A DNA stretch of 35,513 nt, taken from positions 83,540-119,052 of the forward strand of contig JANAVG010000016.1 of NCBI GenBank assembly GCA_024213275.1. Reading direction: 5' to 3'. The notes under the pieces were generated by a model. It worked only from the letters and a program-made list of their open reading frames with translations. It ran no database searches and had not been told where the DNA came from. The translations under genes and the position numbers were made by a program. Within the stretch, counting starts at the first letter, position 1; each line of letters starts with the position of its first letter. The DNA comes from Rossellomorea sp. BNER. GTDB lineage: Bacteria > Bacillota > Bacilli > Bacillales > Bacillaceae_B. Below, one piece after another: positions 1-6,977 of this stretch.

Positions 1-85
1 GCTTTACCCAGTTCGAGAACCGTCCCTCATCGCTTTAATGCTTTACCCAGTTCGAGAACCGTCCCTCATCGCTTTAACGCTTTAC
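1..85. repeat. 39-bp tandem repeat, at least 2.2 copies, cut by window edge
   Basis: The unit starting GCTTTACCCAGTTCGAG occurs at 1-39 and 40-78, the two copies differing only at the last base, and a third copy begins at 79 and breaks off after seven bases. The array continues beyond the left edge, so its true copy number is unknown. It lies downstream of the ykuJ terminator. It contains CGTCCCTCATCGC (GCGATGAGGGACG on the other strand); I recall similar GGGACGGTTC strings between genes of other Bacillaceae but cannot verify this. Confidence 0.85.
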
Positions 86-104
86 TCTGGTAGATTAAAT
101 AAAA

Positions 105-136
105 TAAAAAAAATAGAGCTATTGGATAGCTCTATT
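105..136 (-). terminator. Rho-independent terminator of ykuJ
   Basis: A perfect 10-bp stem (AATAGAGCTA at 112-121 with TAGCTCTATT at 127-136) with a 5-base loop is followed on the minus strand by a run of eight T. The stem overlaps the stop codon of ykuJ. Confidence 0.9.
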
Positions 137-380
137 CGTGGTTTTCTTGCAGCAGGTCGAATATTTCGATTGCGGTCATGTCGATATCGTCAAATGGAAA
201 TTTATTTGGCTTCTTATCATCTTTGTAAACTTCAAGTTCAAAAGTATCTGCAGTAGGCATATATGTTACTTGACAGATTTTCTTCCCATTGATTTCAAAA
301 AAGCGTTGATTTGTTTCGCTATGGTCTGTACCATCCTGTAATGTCTTTAGACGTTGGATGATTCCAAGAAGTTGAGACAT
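132..380 (-). CDS. ykuJ: YkuJ-like small conserved protein
   Basis: This 82-residue protein resembles B. subtilis YkuJ (79 aa, DUF1797). Shared stretches are the start MSQLLGIIQRL, the middle FFEINGKKICQV and the end FPFDDIDMTAIEIFDLLQ. The function of the family is not known; it is a small cytosolic alpha/beta protein. I chose the ATG at 380 because AAAGGAG lies seven bases upstream and because homologues start there. An upstream in-frame ATG at 443 would add 21 residues with no ribosome-binding site or similarity. Its neighbour to the right on the same strand, beyond a divergent pair and two other genes, is ykuI; in B. subtilis the two are adjacent, so the intervening genes are probably insertions or a local rearrangement. 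Confidence 0.88.
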   Translation of the reverse strand: MSQLLGIIQRLKTLQDGTDHSETNQRFFEINGKKICQVTYMPTADTFELEVYKDDKKPNKFPFDDIDMTAIEIFDLLQENHE

Positions 381-479
381 ATAACTTCTCCTTTCATTCA
401 TTAACTCAATACTAGGATACACCTGTTCCTTTTTTCTATCCACTATAAAGATACCATAAATTCGTGGAATTAAAACTTT

Positions 480-508
480 TTGAATATTTCGTTATGTTTA
501 TATAGAAT
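480..508 (+). promoter_or_regulatory. Sigma-A promoter of the hydrolase-glutaredoxin pair
   Basis: TTGAAT at 480-485 and TAGAAT at 503-508 are separated by exactly 17 bases. The ribosome-binding site GGAGGTGG follows at 523-530, 6 bases before the TTG start at 537. Confidence 0.65.
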
Positions 509-536
509 AAATTATAACTAATGGAGGTGGAGATAA

Positions 537-1478
537 TTGAATCAATTACATTTGGATAAAAGAATCGAATTAATTGACTTGTATGATCTAGGAATCCCCT
601 TTCGTACAGGCAGTTATGTCATTCGTGAAAAAGAACTCACGATCGTTGAAACTTCTGCAAGTCCTTCGATTCCCTATTTATTAGAGGGGTTAAAAAAGCT
701 AAAAATAAATCCATCTGAAATAAAAAATATTATTTTAACTCATATTCATTTAGACCATAGTGGTGGTGTAGGACTATTTTTGAAGGAGTGTCCTAACGCA
801 AAAGTAATTGTTCATCCTAGAGGTGCCAGGCATTTGATTGCCCCCGCAAAACTCGAAGCCGGTGCTAGGCAGGTTTATGGAAATAAATTTGACTCTTTAT
901 TTAAGCCACTTCTTCCTGTTCCAGAAAATAAAATCATGGTCAAAGAAAATGGAGACACACTTAAAATTAGTATTACTTGTACACTCACATTTTTCGACAC
1001 CCCAGGTCATGCTAGGCATCACTTTAGTATATATGATCCTGTTTCAAATGGAATGTTTACAGGTGATACAGCAGGAATAAACTATACATATCTTCTTAAT
1101 GAAGAATTCTATTTACCCTCAACATCACCTACACAATTCAGTCCTGAGGATATGGATCAGTCTATTCAATTTTATCTTAATAAAAATCTTTCAAGAATTT
1201 ATTATGGACATTTTGGTATGTCAGAAAACCCTTCAAAAGGTTTGACAGATGTACAAAAATGGTTGAAAATATTCTTAAAATGTGGAGAAAAAGCTTATTA
1301 TGAAGAAAATAATTTTAATGAAAAGGTGGAAAAAACCCATCAATTTATAAGGGAAGAGATAATGAATAGTTCACTATTTACTAATCTTTCCCCTTCACAC
1401 CCGATTTTTAAAATTCTTGAATTAGATCTTGGTGTTTCTTCAATGGGTATCATTGATTATTTAACAAAAAGGAAGTAG
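537..1478 (+). CDS. Metallo-beta-lactamase-fold hydrolase
   Basis: This 313-residue cytosolic protein has the MBL-fold metal-binding signature THIHLDHSGG (residues about 68-77), a second conserved histidine in DTPGHARHH (about 155-163), an aspartate in FTGDTAG and a C-terminal histidine in YYGHFG. This set fits a dinuclear zinc or iron hydrolase of the glyoxalase II-like branch rather than a beta-lactamase. The start is TTG, chosen because GGAGGTGG lies 6 bases upstream and no ATG with a site is nearby. A glutaredoxin-like gene begins 6 bases after its stop, with its ribosome-binding site inside the 3' end of this gene, so the two are probably translated together. That pairing suggests a thiol substrate or thiol redox role, which is inference. 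The exact substrate cannot be told from sequence. Confidence 0.85.
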   Translation: MNQLHLDKRIELIDLYDLGIPFRTGSYVIREKELTIVETSASPSIPYLLEGLKKLKINPSEIKNIILTHIHLDHSGGVGLFLKECPNAKVIVHPRGARHLIAPAKLEAGARQVYGNKFDSLFKPLLPVPENKIMVKENGDTLKISITCTLTFFDTPGHARHHFSIYDPVSNGMFTGDTAGINYTYLLNEEFYLPSTSPTQFSPEDMDQSIQFYLNKNLSRIYYGHFGMSENPSKGLTDVQKWLKIFLKCGEKAYYEENNFNEKVEKTHQFIREEIMNSSLFTNLSPSHPIFKILELDLGVSSMGIIDYLTKRK

Positions 1479-1484
1479 ATATGC

Positions 1485-1724
1485 TTGGAAATATTACTAT
1501 ATACTCAACCAGATTGTCCCCCTTGCCATTATATTAAAAACCTGTTACTTCAACATAAAGTCGAGTATAAGGAATTCGACATACAAAGTGACTCAAGAGC
1601 CAAAAAAGAATTAATTGAAAGATATAAATCGTTTTCAACACCAACTGTTGTAATAGACGGTAAAGTTTTTGTCGGTCAAGACATTACGTATATTGCAGAG
1701 ATATTAGAAGATAGAGTGAAATAG
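1485..1724 (+). CDS. Glutaredoxin / NrdH-like thiol-disulfide protein
   Basis: This 79-residue protein has the thioredoxin-fold layout of a glutaredoxin: a first strand EILLYTQ, the redox motif CPPC (Cys11, Cys14), a cis-proline segment STPTVVIDG (about 51-59) and a closing helix. CPPC is the motif of several small bacterial glutaredoxins and thioredoxin-like proteins. The start is TTG at 1485 with GGAAG at 1471-1475; an ATG at 1481 is out of frame. It is the second gene of a two-gene operon with the MBL-fold hydrolase. The likely role is reducing a disulfide or mixed disulfide in the cytosol. Whether it works with glutathione, bacillithiol or thioredoxin reductase cannot be seen, but Bacillaceae generally use bacillithiol. 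Confidence 0.85.
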   Translation: MEILLYTQPDCPPCHYIKNLLLQHKVEYKEFDIQSDSRAKKELIERYKSFSTPTVVIDGKVFVGQDITYIAEILEDRVK

Positions 1725-1754
1725 TTTAAAGTCTCTTCCCTCACTTTGAATGAA

Positions 1755-1780
1755 GAAAAAACACCCCCTAAAAGGGTGTT
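1755..1780 (-). terminator. Bidirectional terminator between convergent genes
   Basis: Stem AACACCC (1760-1766) with GGGTGTT (1774-1780) and a 7-base loop. On the minus strand a run of six T follows at once. On the plus strand the tail is a weaker CTTTCTCTTC. It serves the DUF3993-like gene best and probably also ends the hydrolase-glutaredoxin transcript. Confidence 0.8.
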
Positions 1781-1797
1781 CTTTCTCTTCAAATACT

Positions 1798-2529
1798 TTA
1801 TAAAGTGTCAAGTGATTGAAAATTGTTTTTATTAAAATACTCCTTTAATTGAAGACAATTCTCTACCCACTGAGGGAGATAGGTTTGAAAAACAGTGTAA
1901 ACTGAAAATCCTTCCTTTTTTGTAGAATCTAACCCTAATGTAATAGGACTTTGGTCAGATCCATTCACTTTCTCGGCAGGCTTCAATACCTCTTCATTAC
2001 TACTATCTTTCTGTTCATTCTGGCTAACACTTTCACCATTCAAATATGGCAGAATTTTTTCTGGTATTTGCGAGGTAATATCATTGATCTTCCATTTACC
2101 ATGTTCCTTTACAAAAACCACGGCCTCGTAACCATTCTCGAACGAAAAAGGCCCTTCCTCATAAGTTAAATACTCCATTACATATAGCTTATCATCATGT
2201 AGGACCATTTCCATCTGTTCATATTTGAAGAATGGAATATAATGTGGGGCAAAGTCGGCACCTAAAGTAAAATATCCACCTTCTCCTTGGACTACATTAT
2301 CCCTTATGAATTTCTTCTGAAACTCATCCGTAAAATGTTCATCTAGAATATTCTTAATTTGGCTTAAGGATCTAGGTTTTTCACTTAGTGAAACTTGGGC
2401 ATTAAATGCTTCTTTTACATGTGTTACCATTTCTGTCTTCACTGGTTCTGCTGCTGATGCTGGCTGGAAACCGGTTAATAATAAGGAAAACATTATAACC
2501 GTCAAAAATAATAGCTTTCGTGTTTTCAC
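1798..2529 (-). CDS. Secreted DUF3993 (YhfM-like) protein
   Basis: This 243-residue protein begins with a signal peptide: a basic start (VKTRK), a hydrophobic core LLFLTVIMFSLLL and the cleavage-type end PASA-AEP at about residue 26. There is no lipobox cysteine, so it should be released or wall-associated rather than lipid-anchored. The central part (about 35-160) has the look of DUF3993, seen in B. subtilis YhfM; this is by recall. The C-terminal 80 residues are acidic and low in complexity. I chose GTG at 2529 because GGAGGA lies six bases upstream; the ATG at 2547 has no ribosome-binding site and would place three glycines before the signal peptide. It is a single gene between terminators. 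Its function is unknown. Confidence 0.7.
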   Translation of the reverse strand: MKTRKLLFLTVIMFSLLLTGFQPASAAEPVKTEMVTHVKEAFNAQVSLSEKPRSLSQIKNILDEHFTDEFQKKFIRDNVVQGEGGYFTLGADFAPHYIPFFKYEQMEMVLHDDKLYVMEYLTYEEGPFSFENGYEAVVFVKEHGKWKINDITSQIPEKILPYLNGESVSQNEQKDSSNEEVLKPAEKVNGSDQSPITLGLDSTKKEGFSVYTVFQTYLPQWVENCLQLKEYFNKNNFQSLDTL

Positions 2530-2754
2530 AAATGATCCTCCTCCCATGGACTAGATACTCCATTATTTTAGCAATGGAAATTTGTCGATAGTACACAAAT
2601 CGTTCGCGAAATCACAGCACGAATTGACAATTTCCTAAATCTTACTTAATAAATTTCTACCCGTTCAAACGATGAATTAACACAGCTAACTAAATTATTA
2701 AATTGGTAATTAAAGGAAAAATAAATCTTTTAATTTATATAAAAAATTTCAACG

Positions 2755-2792
2755 AAAAAGGATGAGATCCTACAAAAGTAGAATCTCACCCC
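2755..2792 (-). terminator. Terminator after the small membrane protein gene
   Basis: A long imperfect stem (GGATGAGATCCTAC at 2760-2773 with GTAGAATCTCACCCC, loop AAAA) is followed on the minus strand by a T-rich tail at 2755-2759. It probably ends the ykuI transcript. Confidence 0.8.
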
Positions 2793-2820
2793 ATTTTCAC
2801 TAACCTCTAGCTGTTTTTTC

Positions 2821-3057
2821 TTATATATATTTAATTGTCCAATATAAGATATAAAGAAGTATTAATGCACTCGCAATGAGAAATGAAAGGAAGATTGGAT
2901 TCCTTATAAATGCATGTTCTTTAACTTGATCAGGTATATCTGTATCAAGCTCTCCTTTTAAAACTTTCTGCTGTCTCCCAATCATGAGAGTATACACAAT
3001 TGCAAATACAGCAATCCCAATTGCTAAAAAAGAAAGGATTATTACAAAGGTACTCAC
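2821..3057 (-). CDS. Small two-segment membrane protein
   Basis: I do not recognise this protein of about 78 residues. It has two hydrophobic segments, TFVIILSFLAIGIAVFAIVYTLMI and IFLSFLIASALILLYILYWTI shortened here to their ends, flanking a loop of about 30 residues rich in charged residues (GRQQKVLKGELDTD). By the positive-inside rule the loop is cytosolic and both ends face out. I prefer the GTG at 3057, which has AGGGGTGG eight bases upstream; GTG codons at 3066 and 3069 are in frame but too close to that site. It lies about 70 bases downstream of ykuI on the same strand with no terminator between, so it is likely co-transcribed with that EAL protein. Confidence 0.6.
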   Translation of the reverse strand: MSTFVIILSFLAIGIAVFAIVYTLMIGRQQKVLKGELDTDIPDQVKEHAFIRNPIFLSFLIASALILLYILYWTIKYI

Positions 3058-3104
3058 TCTTTTCACCACCCCTTACTTCTTACGTTAGGGATAATTTCCC
3101 CAAT

Positions 3105-3179
3105 AAAGGAGGTGACTATTCAGTGATTAAAGAAGGAAACCATCTTGTTCGTAAAGATAATCGTGGGAAATGTCGATAA
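3105..3179 (+). other. Perfect Shine-Dalgarno before an 18-codon reading frame
   Basis: AAAGGAGGTGA at 3105-3115 is fully complementary to the 16S rRNA tail. Seven bases later a GTG at 3123 opens an 18-codon frame that ends with TAA at 3177-3179. The frame runs antisense over the conserved 3' end of ykuI. No promoter or terminator is evident on this strand. It may be chance or a tiny translated peptide. Confidence 0.2.
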
Positions 3180-4350
3180 ATAGATAATCCTGATTCCCTA
3201 ATGGGAAAGAAAATGTTCTAATTGTTCCCCCTGTCTCAATATCAATATAAGAGTCTGACAAAATTCCTCTTTGTTCATTTTGCATTTCAATGATATTTTC
3301 AAGAAAATAGGAGCGCCAACTCCAATTTTTCCCGAGGTATTTTGGCTGATCTATCCATTCATTCTTTTGTTTAAACAGATTATGCGATTTTTGAAAACCA
3401 TTTTCATCACAAATATAAAGTCTAAAACACATATAAGACAAATGGTGTCCAAGCTGTCGTAAAAAATCATTTGGATCTTCATTTTGTTTCTTAAGCTTTG
3501 GTACCACTTCTTGCAATTCTTGTTGAATTCTTTCAGCAAATTGATAAACGGATTGTAAATTCTTTTTCTCTATTTGAATAAAGGACTGACATTTACTTTT
3601 CAATTTTTGTTTAAGTATATAGGGATCTTGCAAACCTGGACTTGGTTTATGTAAATAATAGCCTTGATAAAACCTTCCTCCATTTTTCCAGGCAAAATGG
3701 AGCTGATAATCTAATTCAATATTTTCAAATAACAAGGATGCACCTAATTTTCTAGCTAAAATCGATAAGCTAAATAGGATATCGTTATAGGCTTGATTAC
3801 CTACTTCTTTTCTTAAATGCTTTAAGTCGACCTTGAATATATCTGGTGAAAAAGTACTAAATTGATTCCACTGACCGATTTTTTCACCTACATTATCTAT
3901 CGCAATCTTAATTCCATATGTTTTATAATATAGGAGCAAATGGACGAGCCGCTCTAATTCATCAGTAAAATGACTCTCAGAGATTTCTAAAACTATTTTA
4001 TTCAATTGAAGTCCTTGTTCAACATAACTTTTGAGAAGTTCAATGAATTCCTCGCCATTACTTTTAGTTAATAGCTTAGCATCACGATTAATAAAAAGGT
4101 ATTTGTCTTGTTGACCTTCGCTTAATATGTGTTCAATCGCTTTTTGCAGAACTATATTATCTACTTCTATTCTGTATTCATCTGGAATTTCTTCATCATG
4201 AAAAAAGGGTCCCAAGCTTACCCATTCGGATTGATATTGAAATCTCCCTAGAATTTCGTACCCGATAATTCGATGTTCATCTGCGCTAAAAATGGGCTGG
4301 AAATGAGGAGTTACACAATTTAAATTGGAGAGTATATCTAATGGATCCAT
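3127..4350 (-). CDS. ykuI: YkuI, EAL-domain c-di-GMP-binding protein
   Basis: This 407-residue protein matches B. subtilis YkuI over its length. The N-terminal EAL domain (about 1-245) keeps the first signature as YEILGR (Glu32, Arg36), VLEISESHF and VDLKHL. The loop that is usually DDFG reads DNVG, a change also present in YkuI of B. subtilis, which binds c-di-GMP but, as I recall, has shown no clear phosphodiesterase activity. The C-terminal part (about 255-400) is the YkuI-type PAS-like domain, with NWSWRSYFLENI and the end YLYEQDG. It has no membrane segment. I chose ATG at 4350 (MDPLDIL, as in homologues), six bases after a GGGGG site; an ATG at 4368 lacks a site. It is followed by a small membrane protein gene. 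Confidence 0.9.
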   Translation of the reverse strand: MDPLDILSNLNCVTPHFQPIFSADEHRIIGYEILGRFQYQSEWVSLGPFFHDEEIPDEYRIEVDNIVLQKAIEHILSEGQQDKYLFINRDAKLLTKSNGEEFIELLKSYVEQGLQLNKIVLEISESHFTDELERLVHLLLYYKTYGIKIAIDNVGEKIGQWNQFSTFSPDIFKVDLKHLRKEVGNQAYNDILFSLSILARKLGASLLFENIELDYQLHFAWKNGGRFYQGYYLHKPSPGLQDPYILKQKLKSKCQSFIQIEKKNLQSVYQFAERIQQELQEVVPKLKKQNEDPNDFLRQLGHHLSYMCFRLYICDENGFQKSHNLFKQKNEWIDQPKYLGKNWSWRSYFLENIIEMQNEQRGILSDSYIDIETGGTIRTFSFPLGNQDYLFIDISHDYLYEQDGFLL

Positions 4351-4512
4351 AAAAAACCCCCACTTCATAAAATTATGTTTGATTATACCATATGTATGAT
4401 TTCTTTATGAATGAGAATATTAAATATTCAAATGGATTACTTTGTCTTTTTGTTCCTTTTAATTGAATTGTATTTTTTAATTTCTTTAAATAGTTCTTTA
4501 TCAAAAGGGACG

Positions 4513-4538
4513 AAAAAACTGACTCCAGTAGAAGTCAG
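4513..4538 (-). terminator. Terminator of fadH
   Basis: CTGACT (4519-4524) pairs with AGTCAG (4533-4538) around an 8-base loop. The minus strand continues with six T at 4513-4518. Confidence 0.85.
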
Positions 4539-4550
4539 CATTCGAGTATA

Positions 4551-5318
4551 CTAAAATGGAAATTGATTCAACCATTGCCCGCCATCCATTGTGACACATT
4601 CCCCATTAATATAGCTTGCCTTCTCAGAGGACAAGAAATAAGCAAGTTCAGCAATCTCTTCAGGGGTTCCAAGGCGTTTTAGTGGTACACTGTTAATCGT
4701 TCTTTTAGCTGCTTCCTCTGATTCGAAAAGCTTCTCTGCCCCGCCTGTTCTTTCAATTGGTCCGGGCGCTATAGCGTTCGTCCTAATTCCATACTTATGC
4801 CCCCACTCGACTGCTAGAGTACGGGTCAAAGAAAGAACCCCTGCCTTCGCTGCGGCGGAATGTGCAACGCCTGCACCAGCATTCCATGCATATGTAGCCA
4901 CCATATTAATGATACTTCCTTTTATATTTTTTTCTTTCCAGTAGTTACCTGATGCTTGGGAACAATAAAAAGTACCATTTAACACTATATCGATTACAGA
5001 TTTCCACCCATTAGGAGTTAATTTTTCTGCAGGACAAATGAAATTACCTGCTGCATTATTAACCAGTATATCTAATTTCCCAAACCTTTCGATAGCAAAC
5101 TCAACCATCTTAACACATTGTTCAGGTTCTCTTACATCCATTTGAAAGATGTCAATTTCACCTTTAAACTGCGATAATTCTTTTTGCGATATGATTAACC
5201 GTTCTTGATCACGGCCAGTAATAATAACGTTGTCTCCTTCTTGGATAAACTTCTTTGCCATATATAATCCCATTCCACTAGATCCACCCGTTACAATGAC
5301 TACTCGATTCTCTCCCAA
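4551..5318 (-). CDS. fadH: 2,4-dienoyl-CoA reductase, SDR family
   Basis: This 255-residue short-chain dehydrogenase/reductase has the NADP(H) motif TGGSSGMG (10-17) and NNAAG (87-91). It lacks the usual YxxxK. Instead it has Tyr143, Ser154 and Lys158, the spacing known from the DECR-type 2,4-dienoyl-CoA reductases, so it should reduce 2,4-dienoyl-CoA to 3-enoyl-CoA in the beta-oxidation of unsaturated fatty acids. It corresponds to B. subtilis FadH (YkuF). The start is TTG at 5318 with AAGGAGGGG six bases upstream. The promoter is overlapped by a FadR-type operator, matching the known FadR control of fadHG in B. subtilis. No fadG follows here; a terminator lies directly downstream, so it is monocistronic. 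Confidence 0.92.
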   Translation of the reverse strand: MGENRVVIVTGGSSGMGLYMAKKFIQEGDNVIITGRDQERLIISQKELSQFKGEIDIFQMDVREPEQCVKMVEFAIERFGKLDILVNNAAGNFICPAEKLTPNGWKSVIDIVLNGTFYCSQASGNYWKEKNIKGSIINMVATYAWNAGAGVAHSAAAKAGVLSLTRTLAVEWGHKYGIRTNAIAPGPIERTGGAEKLFESEEAAKRTINSVPLKRLGTPEEIAELAYFLSSEKASYINGECVTMDGGQWLNQFPF

Positions 5319-5337
5319 AATAACCCCTCCTTATATA

Positions 5338-5355
5338 TGAATGAATATTCACTCA
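5338..5355 (-). promoter_or_regulatory. FadR operator in front of fadH
   Basis: TGAATGAATATTCACTCA is a near-perfect palindrome with one mismatched pair and agrees with the B. subtilis FadR consensus as I remember it (TGAATGAMTANTCATTCA) except for one base. It sits between the -10 box and the ribosome-binding site, where a bound repressor would block transcription. FadR releases DNA when long-chain acyl-CoA is present. Confidence 0.85.
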
Positions 5356-5357
5356 TA

Positions 5358-5387
5358 ATAGTATCATATTTCAGAATTATAAGACAA
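5358..5387 (-). promoter_or_regulatory. Sigma-A promoter of fadH
   Basis: On the minus strand TTGTCT (5382-5387) and TACTAT (5358-5363) are 18 bases apart. The FadR operator begins two bases after the -10 box and so covers the start site. Confidence 0.7.
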
Positions 5388-5755
5388 TACGATAAGTATA
5401 ATGCCCGATTATTAATTAACGATATTTTCCAATGCCCTGTTGAAACGCCAAACCTTTACCTTTTCCCTTACATTAGCAATAAGCAAGCCGGTGGTGCCTT
5501 TGCCCTTTCCATGGAGACATTACATGGAAAATGATTGACACGGAAGCTCGACAATACGAAAGAGTGAATGATCTCAAAACAAGGGAAGAAATCTCAAATT
5601 GAATACAAAAAAGGTTAACCTTAAACAATGATCAAAAACAACTAATTTTTTAATATAGAAGAAAGTCTAATAATAATTTCTATATCTGAAAATAATAATT
5701 AGGTGTAAAGACTCATACAGTTAACCTTTTTTATCTATTCGGGAAAGATATTTGA
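5388..5755. other. Gene-free stretch with GGTTAACC inverted repeats
   Basis: No reading frame with a ribosome-binding site is convincing here. A 12-bp palindrome AAGGTTAACCTT lies at 5611-5622. The 13-bp arm AAAAAAGGTTAAC (5607-5619) is repeated inverted at 5720-5732 with 100 bases between. The right arm, with its T tract, lies just past the end of the next gene. Confidence 0.5.
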
Positions 5756-5974
5756 TTAAAGATCATTTTTCTTTACTAGCATTTGATGCAGTTGTGTAAG
5801 TGAACGTACAATTGTCTTCCTTCTGCTGTAGCCTTTTGTATTGACCGTTACATCTTCTAGTTGTGCAATCACTTGTCCCCATGAACCAATGGATTGAAAT
5901 CCATAAATGAAAATTTTAATCATTCCTTGATCTGTTGGTAAAAACATGGCTTCCATATGGTTGAATTTTCTCAT
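5756..5974 (-). CDS. Small protein of unknown function
   Basis: I do not recognise this 72-residue protein. It is basic towards the C-terminus (GYSRRKTIVRSL) and has no membrane segment or signal peptide. The middle, IKIFIYGFQSIGSWGQVI, alternates hydrophobic residues as in a small alpha/beta fold. The start is the ATG at 5974, which has AAAGGAG at a spacing of eight; the ATG two codons upstream is too close to that site. It lies alone between fadH and the Gly/Tyr-rich gene, transcribed away from the latter. The good ribosome-binding site and length argue for a real gene. Confidence 0.6.
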   Translation of the reverse strand: MRKFNHMEAMFLPTDQGMIKIFIYGFQSIGSWGQVIAQLEDVTVNTKGYSRRKTIVRSLTQLHQMLVKKNDL

Positions 5975-6305
5975 CGTCATTTCTCCTTTTCCATAAGGTA
6001 TCGGACAAGCATATAAAATCCGCCCTACTATTAAATTAAGGGATAAAAGATTATTATGTCAATTTATAGACTCCTAGTTAGGTAATCTAATAACTTATTA
6101 TATACCTATTTAAACATATATATTTCTATTTTTACCTTATCTGGTACTAGAGGTGATGAACTTAAAAATCAATAAACACCTGATTTTACAAATCTTAGGT
6201 CGTTTATATTTGCACAAACTACAGACTTGCCCAACAATTAGAAGTACAGGCGCACATGGCAAAAGAATCCATAAACTAGGTGTATAAAGAAAGGAGGTAT
6301 GTATT
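5975..6305. other. Divergent intergenic region with a sigma-K-like -10 box
   Basis: This AT-rich region holds the starts of two divergent genes. On the plus strand CATAAACTA at 6270-6278 fits the sigma-K -10 form CATAnnnTA, with an AC 14 bases upstream, about two bases short of the usual distance. The predicted start would be near 6285, followed by AAAGGAGG at 6290-6297. A 43-codon frame at 6156-6287 has a poorly spaced ribosome-binding site and is not called. Confidence 0.35.
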
Positions 6306-6644
6306 ATGTACCAGCCCCCTTATTATTATCCAAATATGAGGTATCCAGTGAGAGGTGGAGACCAAAGATTCTTTCCATTCTTCGGACTTCCATTTATTGC
6401 GGGTGGTTTAGCTGGGCTAGCCATTAGTCCATTTCTCTGGGGAGGATTTGGCGGTCGACCTTGTTGCCCTCCTTATTATCCACCATACTCACCATATGGA
6501 CCTGGAGCTTATGGAGGAGGAGCACCTTATGGACCTGGGGCCTATGGTGGTGCGCCATATGGATCTGGATCATATTCTAATTACGGTGGAGGAGGAAATA
6601 CTCCATACAATGTTACAGAAAATATAAATATATACCCAAAATAA
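6306..6644 (+). CDS. Gly/Tyr/Pro-rich small protein, possible spore-surface protein
   Basis: This 112-residue protein starts MYQPPYYYPNMRYPVRGGDQ, has a short hydrophobic stretch FFGLPFIAGGLAGLAISPFLWGG cut here to its outline (about 25-47), a CCPPYYPPY block, and then a repeat of the type YGPGAYGGGAP read three times, with a final hydrophilic tail NVTENINIYPK. Low-complexity Gly/Tyr sequence with a short hydrophobic patch is common in Bacillaceae spore coat and envelope proteins, but I do not recognise a named family. AAAGGAGG precedes the ATG at good spacing. A sigma-K-like -10 box upstream and a terminator downstream make it a single-gene unit. Spore location is inference. Confidence 0.75.
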   Translation: MYQPPYYYPNMRYPVRGGDQRFFPFFGLPFIAGGLAGLAISPFLWGGFGGRPCCPPYYPPYSPYGPGAYGGGAPYGPGAYGGAPYGSGSYSNYGGGGNTPYNVTENINIYPK

Positions 6645-6665
6645 TAGAAAAACAGACTAACCATA

Positions 6666-6708
6666 ACGGGGGTTCATCATTAAAAAAGACTCCCCGTTTT
6701 TATTTTTT
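6666..6708 (+). terminator. Terminator of the Gly/Tyr-rich gene
   Basis: ACGGGG (6666-6671) pairs with CCCCGT (6692-6697), with further pairing GT/AC inside, and a T-rich tail follows. Confidence 0.8.
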
Positions 6709-6977
6709 AGCTCAAACCCGATGATTTTGTTAGTCTCCTTCGAAAGTTTCTTCTCCCTCTACCCATTGATTAGATTGTTTGTACACATCCTAACCGATTC
6801 ATTCAAATTCCCAAATTGCAGATCCAAATTATTATATTTTATTATATATTTGAATAAGAAAATTTATTTTTCTTTTAATACAGCTGTTTTCTAAGGGAAT
6901 ATCCTACCGAAACCTTCCCAATCATATGATAAAAATGTATAATAGTATTAAGAAATTATTTGAAAGGAGTTATTCAT
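6709..6977. other. AT-rich leader of ykyB, no gene seen
   Basis: No gene is visible. TATAAT at 6938-6943 is a good -10 box for ykyB, but no clear -35 box lies 17 bases upstream. CAGCTGTTTTCTAA near 6883 resembles one end of the mobile repeats found elsewhere in the window, but no second end is present. Confidence 0.4.

Noticed and set aside
1..85. CRISPR array
   Set aside because: The repeats are directly adjacent with no unique spacers, and no cas gene is present.
5337..5534. 65-codon plus-strand frame upstream of fadH
   Set aside because: It begins inside the FadR operator, has no ribosome-binding site, and no part of it is recognised as a protein family.
6156..6287. 43-codon frame before the Gly/Tyr-rich gene
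   Set aside because: GAGGTG directly abuts the ATG, which is too close for initiation, and the frame covers the likely promoter of the next gene.
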